Shown here: positions 30,041 to 41,845 of the stretch, piece by piece | How positions within the stretch are numbered: the stretch's first letter is position 1 | How the letters are laid out: the number at the start of each line of letters is the position of its first letter | DNA from: Shinisaurus crocodilurus | Lineage: Eukaryota > Chordata > Lepidosauria > Squamata > Shinisauridae | Assembly: GCA_021292165.1 (NCBI GenBank) | Contig: CM037877.1 | Location: 107,507,858-107,571,857, forward strand | Direction: 5' to 3' | Length of the DNA stretch: 64,000 nt | Notes under the pieces: model-generated | What the model saw: only the letters and a program-made list of their open reading frames with translations | Told to the model about the DNA's origin: nothing | The model's database searches: none | Translations under genes and position numbers: made by a program

Positions 30041-30397
30041 CTTTTCTACATGAGGCATTTATTGTGCACTCATGATTCCTTACTCACGTTTTTTGGCGGG
30101 ATCTTTAGTCAACATCGTGATCCTCCAGTTTTGCTTCTGTTTTTTCAGAGCAATTTCCTGGTTTTTTTTTAAATTTAAAACGGGGGAAATGAGCTATTAA
30201 ATTACAGTGGGGGAAATGGCGCTCCATCTTCTTGTGTATTTCCCCTATTCTGCTATAGCACAGCTCCACCTAGACGCTGTGTAGTGGGAAAGCAGAAAAG
30301 GAAGAGCTTTTTGTGTAGAGCTCAGATCTCAATGCTGCAGTGAAACTGAAACTAGACACAGCAATGAACAGCACAATAAATGCCTCATGTAGAAAAG
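30041..30397 (+). mobile_element. Non-autonomous DNA transposon, CTTTTCTACATGAGG family
   Basis: Ends CTTTTCTACATGAGGCATTT and (inverted) AATGCCTCATGTAGAAAAG. The interior includes CCACCTAGACGCTGTGTAG. Further copies are at 34877-35267, 46487-46831 and 49440-49757. The exact duplication is unclear. Confidence 0.85.
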
Positions 30398-30561
30398 CCC
30401 TAAGGGGGGTGGCAGATGACATCAACATCCCTGCTAATAAAAAAAACTTCTGGCACTGCAGCCCTGCGAGCATTGGCTTCACTGTCTCACTGGTTCCTGC
30501 TCACCCCTACTGAAATCTGATATAGTGTGTAACATTTGCATGTGCTAATTTATATAGATGC

Positions 30562-31568
30562 TGTTACGAGACCGGGAGTGGGGATAACTTTTCCTCCTGG
30601 TGGACCCCTTCTTTACGTAAGTTCCCCAGGAAAAGGATTTATCATCTGCCACCAGTCAGGATGAAGCTCCTGACACGCCCTCGTCTGTCCAGCTGCTTGA
30701 GGAGTTTCTGAGCCCTGCTGCCAAGGGCCCCTCCCTCCAGCCCAGGCCAAGGAAAGAAGAAAAAGAAAGGGGCTTTGGACTTTCCTTCCCAAAGCCCAGG
30801 AACAGAAAACTTAACAAAACCCTTCTAAAAAAATCTTAAAACACAAATGGTCGCTTTGTAACCATGAAGTCATTCATGTGGGGAAGAGTTCAGTGAGAAA
30901 TCCCTTATTAAAACAACACAGCCGAATGTCCAAATATTTTTTTAAAAGGAGTTTATTTAGGGGGGCGGGAAGAGAAACAAGGGGGGGGAACAGGGAAAGC
31001 AATAATCACATGCATACAAAGAATTGCAAATAAAATCAAACCGTCAGTCTAACTTATCTAGTCACATTACCTACTTGAGTAGAGTCTTGGGTCCCAGAGT
31101 ACATGCCAAGTTTATTGCAGAGAGGATGTTCTGAGAGAGAAAGAGAATGCATCAGGCTTCCAGTTAGATGGTACGGTATATAGGAAAGTTCTAGAAGGAT
31201 TGGGGGATCTTAAGTTTTTAATGGGGATCTCTGCTCAGTTAAAGCCAGCCCCTTTGCAGAGACTGATGGCTGGTCTGTCCAACACTGCGATAGCCTCCAT
31301 TTCTGATGTCAGTGGTCTAGCCAATATTCGGAAAATTACCTAGTAGGTGGTTCTTAACAAGGACCGGTAACTTCCAACTCAAAAGCCCAAGCTGGTTGAA
31401 ACCAGTCAGCCCCTTCAAGAAAAGGGATTAAGGTTTGGTTCTCATTGTGGAGGACAAAGGCGTGAGATAAGGCTAGATAAAACTATTCAGGTTGCCCAGT
31501 AGGGTTGCAATTCACCAGACACTGTAGGGGGCACTGTGGATCTATATCAGAAGTAGGGGTTTGTCACA
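30562..31568. mobile_element. Solo LTR, about 1 kb
   Basis: Begins TGTTACGAGACC and ends GGGTTTGTCACA (TG...CA, short imperfect inverted termini), flanked by the exact 5-bp duplication GATGC (30557-30561 and 31569-31573). AATAAA is present on both strands (31028 region on +, about 30950 on -), so orientation is unresolved. There is no internal coding region, hence a solo LTR. Superfamily not determined. Confidence 0.85.
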
Positions 31569-31685
31569 GATGCAAATTTAGAAATAATTTATAATTTAAA
31601 CAGAAATACAGTACATTGGATAGGACAGTCCTTCAAATAGAGGACTCCCCTCTGTAAAAGAGGACACCTGGCCACCCTAAGGTGA
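31569..31685. mobile_element. Right part of a GGTGGCC-ended DNA repeat, split by the LTR
   Basis: GATGCAAATTTAGAAATAAT continues into CCTTCAAATAGAGGACTC and ends GGACACCTGGCCACCCTAAG. It is homologous to 62585-62905. The left part lies before the LTR, around 30525-30561. Confidence 0.7.
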
Positions 31686-33000
31686 CCCATCCCACAACAA
31701 AGCTTAAGTAAACTGCAGACCTAAAGAAACTTCGGTTTGATAGTCTTTTTGGCTAGCTTTGTAAAATTATATTATTAATGTGTACAAAACCCTGAAATCC
31801 AGAGTTTCATGTTATATATTTATTATTTATGCAGCACTTAGCATCAAAATGCTTTCTTTGCAAGATATATCTAGCTTATTCTTCCAACAGTCAAAAACAT
31901 TGTTTGTTATAAAAAGAGGAGAGTCATATATTGTCACAACACTGGCAAATTTTTTGGGAGTAAGCTTTAAATTTATATATAGTAAATTGTAACTATGTTA
32001 TATATATTTTGGATTAATGCTAATTTTAGCCCTGTTAACCTTTACCTCCCATTTCTGGTATGTACAAATTAGGGACCTGTTTTTCATGGGTGGGGGGAAC
32101 GTACGTACAGACCTGAGAAGTGGTGATTTACAGTGAAGAAGAGACTGTGCTTTCAAACATCATCTGCTGAAAGCAGCCCAGCAAGAAGTTCACAACAGTT
32201 ACTAGTCCACAAGAGTTTTTACTGGCCCATTTGTCTACACAGTCATTGGTGGCCAAAAAGAGAACCAACTTTAATAAAGTTTCCCTGCCTGGTCACTTGG
32301 AGGGAATTCTTACTTGCCATGGAGTCACCAGTCGTGACTATTTTACAAGCTTTGCTTAAGGCACCATGTGGACTGTCCATAAACAATGTCACCTTTTAAA
32401 AATGGGCCTCCTCCACTCTCTTATCATGTTCCCACCACTATTTTAACCGGCATCTGTTCCTCCCTTGTCAAAACTTTGCTGCCCCTTCCTCAGTGTGTGA
32501 CATACTTTATGGATGCTCCCTACGGAAGCTGATACCTTCTTGTGGATGCCAAGCGATCAGAGGCGCACTGCGCGATGGGGGACGGGCTCCCGCCCAATTT
32601 TCCTCAGCTTTAGAATATTCCGAAACGGTCTCAGCAGAGGCGCAGAGCCCACAAAGGAGAATAAAGGGTTCAACAACATGTCAGACAAGGTTAAACAACA
32701 GACCTTAAAAATATTGGGAGTGCTCTGGAGAAAATTAAGTATGCTTCCATCACATCCCATTCAAGGGTATTTCACAACCATTCTTCACACTTACGCCCTG
32801 TTGATTTCAACGGGACTGAAGCAGCATGCTTACCCATGTGACATGTCTCATTGGCTGCAGTCCACAGAGACTCGGTGTGACATAAATGCATCATTAAATG
32901 CTTGACTTCAACATAGTTTTTGTACACAGATGGTATCAAACCATAAATTGGATCCTGGCCACAGAAAAGGTGGGCACAGAAGAGTTTGTGAAGTGGTGTC
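31686..33000. other. Intergenic
   Basis: No gene recognised. Overlapping frames at 32133-32399, 32493-32708 and 32513-32905 are short and family-less. Confidence 0.45.
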
Positions 33001-33002
33001 AT

Positions 33003-33123
33003 TCTGTGGCAGAGGCCCGGATTCGTGTGCAGAAGGTGCCAGGTTCAGTCTCCGGCATCTCCAGGTATGGCTGGGAAAGACCCCTGTCTGAAGCCCTGAG
33101 AGTCACGGCCAGTCAGTGCAGAC
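33003..33123 (+). mobile_element. tRNA-Ala-like SINE, left part
   Basis: GTGCAGAAGGTGCCAGGTTC and CCGGCATCTCCAGGTATGGC match the squamate tRNA-derived SINE also seen at 59728. The B box GGTTCAGTCTC is recognisable. It is interrupted by a hAT MITE at 33124. Confidence 0.78.
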
Positions 33124-33259
33124 CAGCCCTCCCCAACTTGGTGCCCTCCAGATGTTTTGGACTTCAACTCCCATCAGCCCCAGACAGCATGGCCAATGGT
33201 CAGCAATGCTGGGAGTTGTAGTCCAAAACATCTGGAGAGCACCAGGTTGGAGAAGCCTA
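33124..33259. mobile_element. Palindromic hAT MITE inserted in a SINE
   Basis: CAGCCCTCCCCAACTTGGTG ... AACATCTGGAGAGCACC. Flanks GTGCAGAC/GTGTAGAC (33116-33123, 33260-33267) agree at 7 of 8. Clear ACTCCCATCAG/GCTGGGAGT core. Confidence 0.88.
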
Positions 33260-33443
33260 GTGTAGACCGCTGACCTTCAACCGATGTGTTGAGAGCCACA
33301 ACTGGGTCAGGGTCTGACCTAAACTGAATCACAATGGCAGTGCTACCATCACACAAATATATGGGGGGGGGGGGACTGTTAGATCTATTAGACCTATTCT
33401 TTAATAGGAATTAAGTGGATCCCCAGCTGTATGTGAGCTTATA

Positions 33444-33690
33444 CAGTCATGCCTTGGATTGAGAGCATAATTCGTTCCGGAAACGTGTTTATAATCCAAA
33501 ACACTCTTATATAAAAACAAAATCCTGTACAAAAAAATTGTACAGAGATTTTTAATTTAAGCCATACTACAGTACTTGTATTGCAAGACGTCGCTTGTAT
33601 ATCAAGTAAAAAAAAAATTAAATATTTAAAAATTTGCTTGTCTTGCAAAACGCTCTCAAATCAAGTTACTTGCAATCCAAGTTATTACTG
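33444..33690. mobile_element. pogo/mariner-like MITE, 247 bp
   Basis: Ends CAGTCATGCCTTGG and (inverted) CAGTAATAACTTGG, flanked by TA on both sides. Contains ATAATTCGTTCCGGAAACG. It is the sister of 54874-55124. Confidence 0.87.
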
Positions 33691-33929
33691 TACATGTGTG
33701 TGTGTGTTTTTAGTAACAGACCTTCCCCCACCCCCACCCCCACTGAAAAACCTGCCTCACCCAAGAAGCATCCCATAAACTATGAAGGGCTGTCCCTTGA
33801 AGGAAATGTTGCCCCACAAATGTGCATGCAGAAACAATTGAGGGGGGGGGAGATATGGATCCTGGCCATACAATACATTTTGACCAGATTCCTGAACAGG
33901 AGGTACAAAGCGAAGACCCTCTCTTAGTT

Positions 33930-34871
33930 GCAGAAACAGCAGTTTGCAAATGAATTTGTGTGGTTGTTAACAAGCAATTAAAGTTTTAAAACCCCAAGCA
34001 CATTTCACGGAAGAGCTTGTTGTGTCAGACTGCGAGGCTGATAATGCCACACACAAAAAAGAAAGAAGTGCTGCATCGACTGAGCCATCTAGCTGCAATT
34101 CAGAAACCATTTTTGCATAATTTTGTTTTGGACTCAGCAAGCTTGTTTTATTAGCATGCTAAGGCTTGCTCAATCCTGTTATTCAAGTTCCCTGCTATTA
34201 AGCTTTCAGACATTCGTTGAAAATGCGGCCTCTTTACATTGGCAGATGGCAGCGTCCCCTCCTATTTTTGTATTGTAAAGCGCAGCTACAAGTTTTGTGA
34301 CAGGTTGCGGGCAACTCAGAAAAATGCACCTCCTTCTCGTGAGTAGGATTGCTGCAGACTTGAAATTGGGGCACGATTCTTGTCTTGACTCTTATCACAA
34401 AAATAGTGTTGTGTTTATGGAGGAGCGGAGAGCTCCTTCCTTGCAGCTGTTGCAATAAAGAGCCTCGTCGTCTCTGCTGCCCGCTCGCTCTCTCCCTCCT
34501 GCAGCATCTGGCTTCTGGCAGCAGAGAGGAACAAGGAAGTTGCCGCAGCTGTGCTTCACAGCAACTTCCTTGCTCCTCCCTGACACCAGGCGTGGTTGGA
34601 GGGGCAAGTGAACAGGCAGCACTGGCCCTGAGAGAACCTGGAGCTGTTACCGGCACCTGGAGGCTTCTGAAGACACAGCATTTCACAGATGAAAGTTGGG
34701 TCATCCTTACGTCACGCCTCTCCGCATCTCAAACCGGGTGTGGTTGGAGGGCAAGTGGGCAGTCAGCAGCCCTGGGACCGAGGGCAGTATCCAAAAGAGC
34801 TGTGCGCAAAAGGGCCTCTTGAAATCCCCCCCCCATTTGTAGGCAGAGAAATTGGGTGGACAATTTCACCA
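33930..34871. other. Intergenic, includes a short hairpin and a dispersed block
   Basis: GGCACCTGGAGGCTTCTGAAG (34652 region) recurs at about 37037. Inverted blocks AGGAAGTTGC/GCAACTTCCT lie at about 34534-34570. The overlapping frames on both strands (34234-34822) look like chance products of this GC-richer stretch. Confidence 0.4.
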
Positions 34872-34876
34872 AGGGT

Positions 34877-35267
34877 TTCTCCACACGAGGCATTTATTAT
34901 GCTCTCGTGATTCTTCACCCACAGTAGTCTGCGGGTGCTTTAGGTGACGTCGTCATCCTCCAGGGCCTCCCCCGTGCTTTCTGAGCATTTCCGTGGCTTT
35001 TTTTTTTTTTTAGAACGAGGATGATGAGCTCTTAAAGCTATAAAACACTACATGTTGGCCGTGTATTTTCGCAATTCCGCTATACCGCAGCACCACCTAG
35101 CGGTTGTGTAATGGAACATATAAAAAGGCAGAGAAATAAAAACCCCGGGGGCTGGGAAATGTGTAAAGGAGCCAATCTTAATCCCACAAAGACTCCGGAA
35201 GAAAAAGCCTCGGTAGAGTGGCAGGTTAAAATGGGTTAAAATAAAAGCCTAATGTAAAGAAGCCCCG
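34877..35267 (+). mobile_element. CTTTTCTACATGAGG-family DNA transposon, diverged
   Basis: TTTCTCCACACGAGGCATT at the left, CCACCTAGCGGTTGTGTAATGG inside (matching the family core), and GCCTAATGTAAAGAAGCCCC at the right. Confidence 0.75.
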
Positions 35268-35749
35268 AATTTCTCCAGGAGGTGGAGAAACTCTCTAATG
35301 GTTTCTTACTGGTAGGGCTGACCATTGGCAGGGGTTGTAGCACAGCTGCTTTCTTTTATCTTTTTTTTCTCAATGGTTTTGGGGGGGATTTGTGCTGCCA
35401 CTGCAAGTGGCAACAGCATCAGCTGTTTTGGCAGTCTGACTCCTATTTTGTATCCTCCACAATGCCCCCATATCTAGCATCTGGAGCACTGGGGGCGGGG
35501 GAGGCAGAAACCACACAAAAAAAAATGGCAAAGAAAGAAGAAATCTCAGAATGTTTCTGAGAAACATGTCTCCTGAGAAATTTTGGCTCCGCTCTAATTG
35601 TCATGCTTCAGGGTTCAGCACCTTCCTCAGGGTTTTCCAAATGTTAAATTTCTGAGGGATGATTGTGGATACAGCTTGTCTCTGGTGCAGATCCTTTTCA
35701 TACTGCTACCTCCTTGAAAGCCCTGTAGCAAGTTTGAGTGGGGCAGTGC
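35268..35749. other. Intergenic
   Basis: Nothing recognised beyond a T-run at 35362 and short purine tracts. Confidence 0.5.
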
Positions 35750-35915
35750 CAGGACCAGAGCAAGGCAGTTTGGTGCCCTAGGCAAGATCAGATATTTAGT
35801 GCCCCCCCTTCCCACTTGAGAGCACTGTATTTTTTTTTCAAGGCGTTTCTGGCGCCCCCTTTAGCCCTGCGCCCTAGGCAGCTGCCTAGCTGGCCTAATG
35901 GTAGCACCGACTCTG
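35750..35915 (+). mobile_element. hAT MITE, CAGGGCCGGTGC family
   Basis: CAGGACCAGAGCAAGGCAG ... GGTAGCACCGACTCTG. Exact 8-bp duplication GGCAGTGC (35742-35749, 35916-35923). Confidence 0.93.
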
Positions 35916-36528
35916 GGCAGTGCTGTGTCCTGCTCTAAGGAAGAGATGGAGCTAGTTCTGTGCCAAAATCTGCCCTCCAGTTTCCTAAAAACCTTCTTCC
36001 CCCATGGAAGAGGCTTCCATTTTTCTGCCTCATTCTCAGGAAGTTTTATAATTTATTTTTGAATCACTGTGAGGTGGCCAAGGGTGCTGTGTGTGTTTAC
36101 CTTTCTATTACAAATCTCTCCATTGCTCTGCAGACTCCCAGGCTGCCTGCACTTCATGATCTGAAAAAGCCCCATGGGAGGAAGTACCTCATGAAGTCTT
36201 CCCCTGGGCTTCAACAGAAGTGTGGGAAGCCGAGGAGGCTACAGGCTGCCAGAGAGATGATTTTACAATGAAAGGCAGGACACTCGTGCACACTCTTCCG
36301 CCACCTCCTAAGTAAGGTAAACACAAGGAATCCAAACCCAACCTTGAGAATTTCTCTGAAATGTTCTTCTCCTTTGAATTTCTGTTTGAACGAAATTTAT
36401 TTTCTATCAAACTGAATAAGAATGGTAAAAAAAAATATGTGGGAGAAATCTTTGGTACAGCACCAGTATCCAATGCTGCTGCTGCACCTCCACTCATTCT
36501 GTTATGCCAGTGGGATCAACCACTAGTA

Positions 36529-36801
36529 CAGGGATACCAAAAAATAAATAAATAAAGATGGCCATGTTAGCAATACAGAGTGCTAAACAGGCCAAATGTA
36601 GCTTGTTTTGAAGCGAAATTTGACCCATATAGTTTTCTGTAGCCACTATGGAAAGTTTTATGGGTCAATTTTAGATTAACATGGCCATTTTTTAATTTAA
36701 AAACATTTTGGGGACCCTGTGGTGCCCCCTGGAGTGTGGCCTGCCGGGAAGGGTCCATGGGGTGAAAATGGCCCCAGACCCCTCAAAGTCGCCCACCACT
36801 G
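36529..36801. mobile_element. hAT-type element, 273 bp
   Basis: Starts CAGGGATACC and ends GTCGCCCACCACTG. Flanks CACTAGTA/CACTAGTT (36521-36528, 36802-36809) agree at 7 of 8. The interior (ACAGGCCAAATGTAGCTTG) is related to 58575-58790. Confidence 0.85.
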
Positions 36802-38037
36802 CACTAGTTCAACAGGAAACTAGCACTTCCTAAAGCAACAAGCAGAAATGCTCGTTCCCAGAACAGTGCAAGTCAGTGGAGCTCCCTTCTGCCAGCTCCG
36901 CTGGCCTGCCGTGTTCCAGAAAAAAGTGCTTCAGATCATTTCCAGTTGCTTTAGAAACAGCTAACTTCCTGTTGTGCTAACGGTCCATTCCGCTGATCTG
37001 CAGGCAGTGCTGGATACGGCTGCGAGAGCTTTTACAGGCACCTGGAGGCTTCTGAAGACATGGAGAATTACCCTCCAACATTTCACAGATGAAAATAGCT
37101 TGGGCTGATGGGAGTTGTAGTCCAAAACATCTGAAGGGCACTCATGTTGCCTACCCATGCTCTCAGGCTTAATCAATCAATTGGCATTGTTTAGCTAATT
37201 CGTGTTTTTTTTTCCCCCTTCAGGATTTTCTGCAGTAAGAAAAAAACTAGAAGTGTTGGAAGAACACGGGAGGCTTACAAGTGCAAGATGATGATGTCTG
37301 CACCCCCTGGGACATTCCGTGAATGAGGCAGGCATGATGAAACCCTCATCTGGGAACACCCCTAGCCAAGATTCATTCTGCGCCCCACACACTAGGGCCA
37401 GGGAGAAACAGCCATTAGACCAAACATTTGTGAGAGGTGGGACAAAGAAATGTGAATGCAAGCAGCTTCAGAGTGGTCGGCATATATGAGGTGAGGAAAT
37501 TAGGGGAAATGTGGAAGTGTTTGGGGTGGATTACTGGAGTTCTAAACGAACAGGATGCCGTTTGGACCACACCAGAAGAGGATGTCAATTCTGTGGATTT
37601 TAGTTATAACTCAGGAATGTTATTTATTTATTTATTTAATACATTTTTATACCACCTTTCTGCTAAAGCACCCAAAGCGGTTTACAATGTTTAAATACTC
37701 AAACAAACAAACAAACGTTACACACACACACCCAACCCAAATAAACACCAGTTTTCTCAGGCCAACTGAAGGTTTCTTCTGGAGCTGATGGTACAAGCTC
37801 CCCAGCCTGGGCGTCTCTTCTTCCCTTCCCTCAGGGCACACAGGTCTTAAATAGCCCCAGGGAAGGTGGGGGAGGGGCTGCCCCAACAGCCCTCTCAGGC
37901 CGTGATGGTCATTTCAGGAGCTGATGGCATTTGCTCCCCAGCCTGGGCTTCTCTTCTTATGATGATTGCTGTTGTCGTTTTAATACATATACTTACAGAG
38001 TTAAATCCAATGTCATGCTTTCAGAAGGCTGCTAGAA
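36802..38037. other. Intergenic with repeat scraps
   Basis: Half of a palindromic hAT MITE at about 37090-37152 (GGGAGTTGTAGTCCAAAACA). A LINE/SINE-tail-like stretch lies at 37620-37695 (TTTATACCACCTTTCTG, AGCGGTTTACAATG). No gene. Confidence 0.45.
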
Positions 38038-38135
38038 CAGCCTTCCCCAGCTCGATGCCCTCCAGGTGTTGCTGGCTGAGGATAGTGGGAGTTGTAGTCC
38101 AACACATCTGAAGGGCATCAGGTTGAGGAAAGCTG
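38038..38135. mobile_element. Palindromic hAT MITE, shortened
   Basis: CAGCCTTCCCCAGCTCGATG ... GGGCATCAGGTTGAGGAAAG. Flanks TGCTAGAA/AGCTAGAG share six central bases. Confidence 0.75.
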
Positions 38136-38354
38136 AGCTAGAGCAACAGGACCTTCTCCCCTCTTCTTCCCCTTCGGTCCTCCACTCCACATGAAATTCT
38201 GCTCCTGGGAGTTGCCCTGCTCTCCAGAGCAGATTTCAGAGCGTGGAGAGAGGAGGAGGAATCGCTCCCTCCTGGTCCAGCTGATGGAACTGCTTCTGCC
38301 AGTGGAATCACACAGTTGGAAACAATCCATACATTTGTTTTCTTTTTCTTTGAA

Positions 38355-38380
38355 GTGTGTGTGTGTGTGTGTGTGTGTGT
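38355..38380 (+). repeat. (GT)n microsatellite
   Basis: About twelve GT units. Confidence 0.9.
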
Positions 38381-38577
38381 ATAAAACTGTGTGTGAAAGG
38401 GGGAAGAAATAGGTTTTGGGGATGAGGGAGAGGGGAAATAAGGATAGTTTGTTTATGTATAAAATAAAACAAAAAATGCAATAAAATGTTAATAACAAAA
38501 TGAACCCAATTCATCGACTCCAAGAGGAGAAACACAAATATTTATCTGATGTCAAGGCCATTAAAAATCAGTTGAAA

Positions 38578-38982
38578 TTAAGAAATATGTCAGTAAGGAT
38601 AAAATGTTTTTTTTATAAAATTATTTGGAGATGGTATCTGACTCTGGTAAGATTAAATAAAATAGATAGTAATGGTTCTCCATCATGTTGGAGAGGATGT
38701 CAGGAACTTGGTACTTATGCTCATTTGTGGTGGAATTGTAAAAGCGTTCTGGATTTTTGGAACAAAATTTGTGTAGAAATTTCAGAAATCATTGGTATTA
38801 ACTTGGAGGTCTGTCCAAAATTAGCATTGTTATCAATAACTTCTCTGCTCTCAAGAGATAAAGGAACTAATTGCAAGTTTGTTAACTGCAGGGAGATTAT
38901 TGATAGCAAGGAAATGGAAAGTTCAGCATCAGTATTTAATTATAGACAGGTACAAAGAGGTGTGGGATATTGCTCTAAATGA
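38578..38982 (+). pseudogene. L1 ORF2 C-terminal fragment
   Basis: An open frame with the WYLTLVRL and CWRGCQELGTYAHLWW signatures. The longer open frame that starts at 38500 is a chance fusion with flanking DNA before the duplication. It carries a frameshift after about 38880 and is non-functional. Confidence 0.82.
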
Positions 38983-39256
38983 TAAATTAACATGTAGTAT
39001 CAAATGTAAAAAGGGACAATTAAAGAAAAATAATTTCAAGGATATATGGGGACCATTCCTAGATTATGTTTTAGTAAAGGGAAAGGGGAGTAAGCCATGT
39101 CAAGATATGATGTATTTTTAGAATATTGAATAATAATGGATTATGATGATAGAAATTACTTCTTGGTCCCGTGGTGATGGGTGCACCTTTGGAGTTATAT
39201 GTATGTGGGGGGGGGGGGTATTTGCTTTATATAATGTTTGAAATTTTTTTAAAAAA
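38578..39256 (+). mobile_element. 5'-truncated L1 with 17-bp target duplication
   Basis: Encodes the extreme C-terminal part of L1 ORF2 (IIWRWYLTLVRL, CWRGCQELGTYAHLWWNC: the conserved Cys-His-Trp-Trp-Cys region) and ends in an A-rich tail. The exact duplication TTAAAAATCAGTTGAAA flanks it (38561-38577, 39257-39273), with a TT/AAAA cleavage context typical of the L1 endonuclease. Confidence 0.92.
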
Positions 39257-39273
39257 TTAAAAATCAGTTGAAA

Positions 39274-41032
39274 GACCCTCATTGGTTTCATTACGCATTG
39301 CAACAGGCTCACGATTACCAAGTGATGGAGCTTGTGGATTTCCCGCCTTCCCCAGTAAGCCTTTTTAACACACACTTGGCCAGCCAAAACTGCCTTGATG
39401 TATGAAATCTCATTTGCCATTTGGGGCCATCGTCGTGAGTGGATTAGCCTGCTTCATTGTCTGATGTCTGGATGTTAAAGACGTGACCTTGTTGGGATCC
39501 TTTTTCTGCCCTCTCTCTAACAGAATTTATCATAGTGAATTAATAAGCTGATAAACCACTCTGGGGAATGTTTGCCTTGATTAAGCATGATAGGATTTTA
39601 TGATCTGTCAAGAAGATTGTATGCTTCTCCCTGCCCCCCAAAAACAAGCTTAGTCATTCATCTTTTACTTATTTCCTGCACATTGTGGTAAACCAATCTT
39701 AACAGCTCTTTTCAGCCTTGGCATCTAATGTTCTCTAATCGTTTAAACTACTAACTGGGGTTTGTACACACAAAAACACACACACACACACACCTAAATA
39801 GATAGGACTCCTAAAAATATGAAATTGACAGAAGCCAGTGAATATGAAGAGCAACCTAAACGGTGACCTCTCTTGGGTGCTATTCACGTTTTGGTATTTA
39901 TAGCTGCGCTGCCATCCATGTTCTCCTCATTTTATTGATCTGTGTGATAACAATACAACCTTCTGTATAAGATATTTAACTACCTTTCCTTTGGTAAACA
40001 GACTTTTTAACTAACATTTGCTTTGACAAAGTTCCCATGTTCGTAATATAAAACCTACAGAAGATGCTTTGTGCACTTGGAAATGGTCTCCTTGACGGTC
40101 ATTGTTCAGACCATTTCTGTCTTTTTAAAATTATTATTAAAAACTCTTTTTGATCAGGAGCAGGGAGCAGAGAAACAGCATCTTTGTTTAATAAAATTTA
40201 TAACCTGCTCCCCAGCCAAAACCAGGTACTCTTTGTGGCTTATCTTTACGCAAAACTATTTGTTACCTTAAGTGTGTGGTTGACAGTGGCCCATATCTTG
40301 ACCACATGTTTCCTGATAATCTGGTGTAACATCACGCTTGGTGTTTTTACCCCCAGCCTGCCCCACTTCAGTGTAACTAGAACTGGATCAAGGTCTTTTT
40401 TTAAAAAAAAAATCTCTAGAAGGATGGCTTATTGCTTGACATCCTGCAGTTTCTTTCTAAATACCAAGAGATATGAAATATAAAATACTATTAAAATGTG
40501 AAGACATAAAACATGTTCAGTCTGGTAGGGGTTTCTTTGAAAGCTGCCTTTGCTGCTCTGAAAACACATGTACGGTTTTCTGTGCTAAAGTTTAGGGGTG
40601 TGGGAGGGCGACATCCACAAATCTGTATGTTTCCAGCATGTTGGAGGAAAATATGCGATGGGATCTATTGGGCAGTGCCCATGCCATCACCCAACATATA
40701 CCTCCTATCCCCAGACCAGATATGCAGCTTTTAAAATGTTCACAAATTTTAGGAGGCAGGGATCAAGGTGAAGGATGAATGTAAATGTATACATGTCCCT
40801 TGAGAATATTTTTAAGAGCACTTCTGTATTTATCAGTACTAAAACTGAGCAGAACACAGTAATAAAGAACTTGCATAAACATGAATACTATGAGCAGCAG
40901 CAGCAAAATTAACAAAAGCCTGCTAAATGCGAGAAAAACAGAATAGTTTTTCCTAAAAGCTATCAAAGCACCTAAAAGCTATCAAAGTGGGTGCCAGGTG
41001 AACAGATAAGGGAACTGAGTTCTACAGATGAG
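39274..41032. other. Intergenic, partly repeat-poor
   Basis: About 39420-39740 shows no recognisable transposon and could be a conserved non-coding element. A (CA)n tract lies at 39775-39794. No gene was recognised. Confidence 0.4.
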
Positions 41033-41161
41033 GGGTTGGATCCAGATTTAAGCTGGATCAACTGCACTTGTGGAAGTGGACGTTACCACCCACTCCTTCC
41101 CACGGAAGTCCTCCAGCCTCCCCAAAAAATGCTACACAGAGCGTCAAGAGACCCTGCTGAA
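41033..41161 (+). repeat. Dispersed repeat shared with 28609-28736
   Basis: GGTTGGATCCAGATTTAAGC ... CAACTGCA ... AGAGACCCTGCTG, inverted relative to the other copy. Confidence 0.6.
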
Positions 41162-41395
41162 TGGGGTTAGCTATGGTGCGGGCAGGAGGGGAGTCCCCAA
41201 AAATTGGGTGGAGGGGCCTTCTGCAGCAGAGCCCTTCCTTTCACGGAAGATCCCTTCCTTTCATGGATGGCAGGTCCTCGATGCAACCCAAGGTGCCACC
41301 ACAGAAAGCCCTGTCTCCACTAACCACCCAACAATCTTAGCAATTGGGAAGGTTGATTTGGGAGCAGGTGGTCCTTCAGACACTCAATCTCAGAG

Positions 41396-41545
41396 CTTTT
41401 CTACACAAGGCATTTATTGTGCACTCATGACTCAGGGTGGGTTGGCGTGACATGCGAATGCGCCTGTTTACTTGGGAGTAAATATAATTCAACTGGTGGG
41501 GACCTCCTTCTGAGTTGACATGCATATGACTGCGCTGCAAAAGAG
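41396..41545. repeat. Partial CTTTTCTACATGAGG end followed by inverted X repeat
   Basis: GCTTTTCTACACAAGGCATT (41396 onward) is a bare transposon end. It is followed by GTTTACTTGGGAGTAAAT and CTTCTGAGTTGACATGC, an inverted X foldback copy. Confidence 0.5.
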
Positions 41546-41772
41546 GCCTGAAAACCAACATATGAAGGTGCCTGATGAACTTCCAAAGAGAGGGCATTCC
41601 ATAGGTTTGGCACCACCACTGAGCGCTAAACTACACACTATGTTTAATACATAATGTGTAGCTGATCCTCGCTATGTATGTGTAGAGTCACAATCTGGAT
41701 TAGGACCACTGTGTGCAGGTAGGGGAGGTTTAAACCTTCCTGCCCAGCCACTTCTTTTCTTTAAATTCCCCT

Positions 41773-41810
<38 letters not shown>
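41773..41810 (+). repeat. (CA)n microsatellite
   Basis: About nineteen CA units. Confidence 0.92.
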
Positions 41811-41812
<2 letters not shown>

Positions 41813-41845
41813 CCTGGATCCTGGAAGGACCTTATCAAGAAGGCT

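Noticed and set aside
34234..34822. Opposed 145-156 residue frames near 34.5 kb
   Set aside because: Both strands are open in several frames in a locally GC-rich, partly repeated stretch with no recognisable family.
38500..38982. 160-residue open frame as a host gene
   Set aside because: The first 26 residues lie outside the L1 and its 17-bp duplication. The frame is a chance fusion across the L1 insertion boundary.
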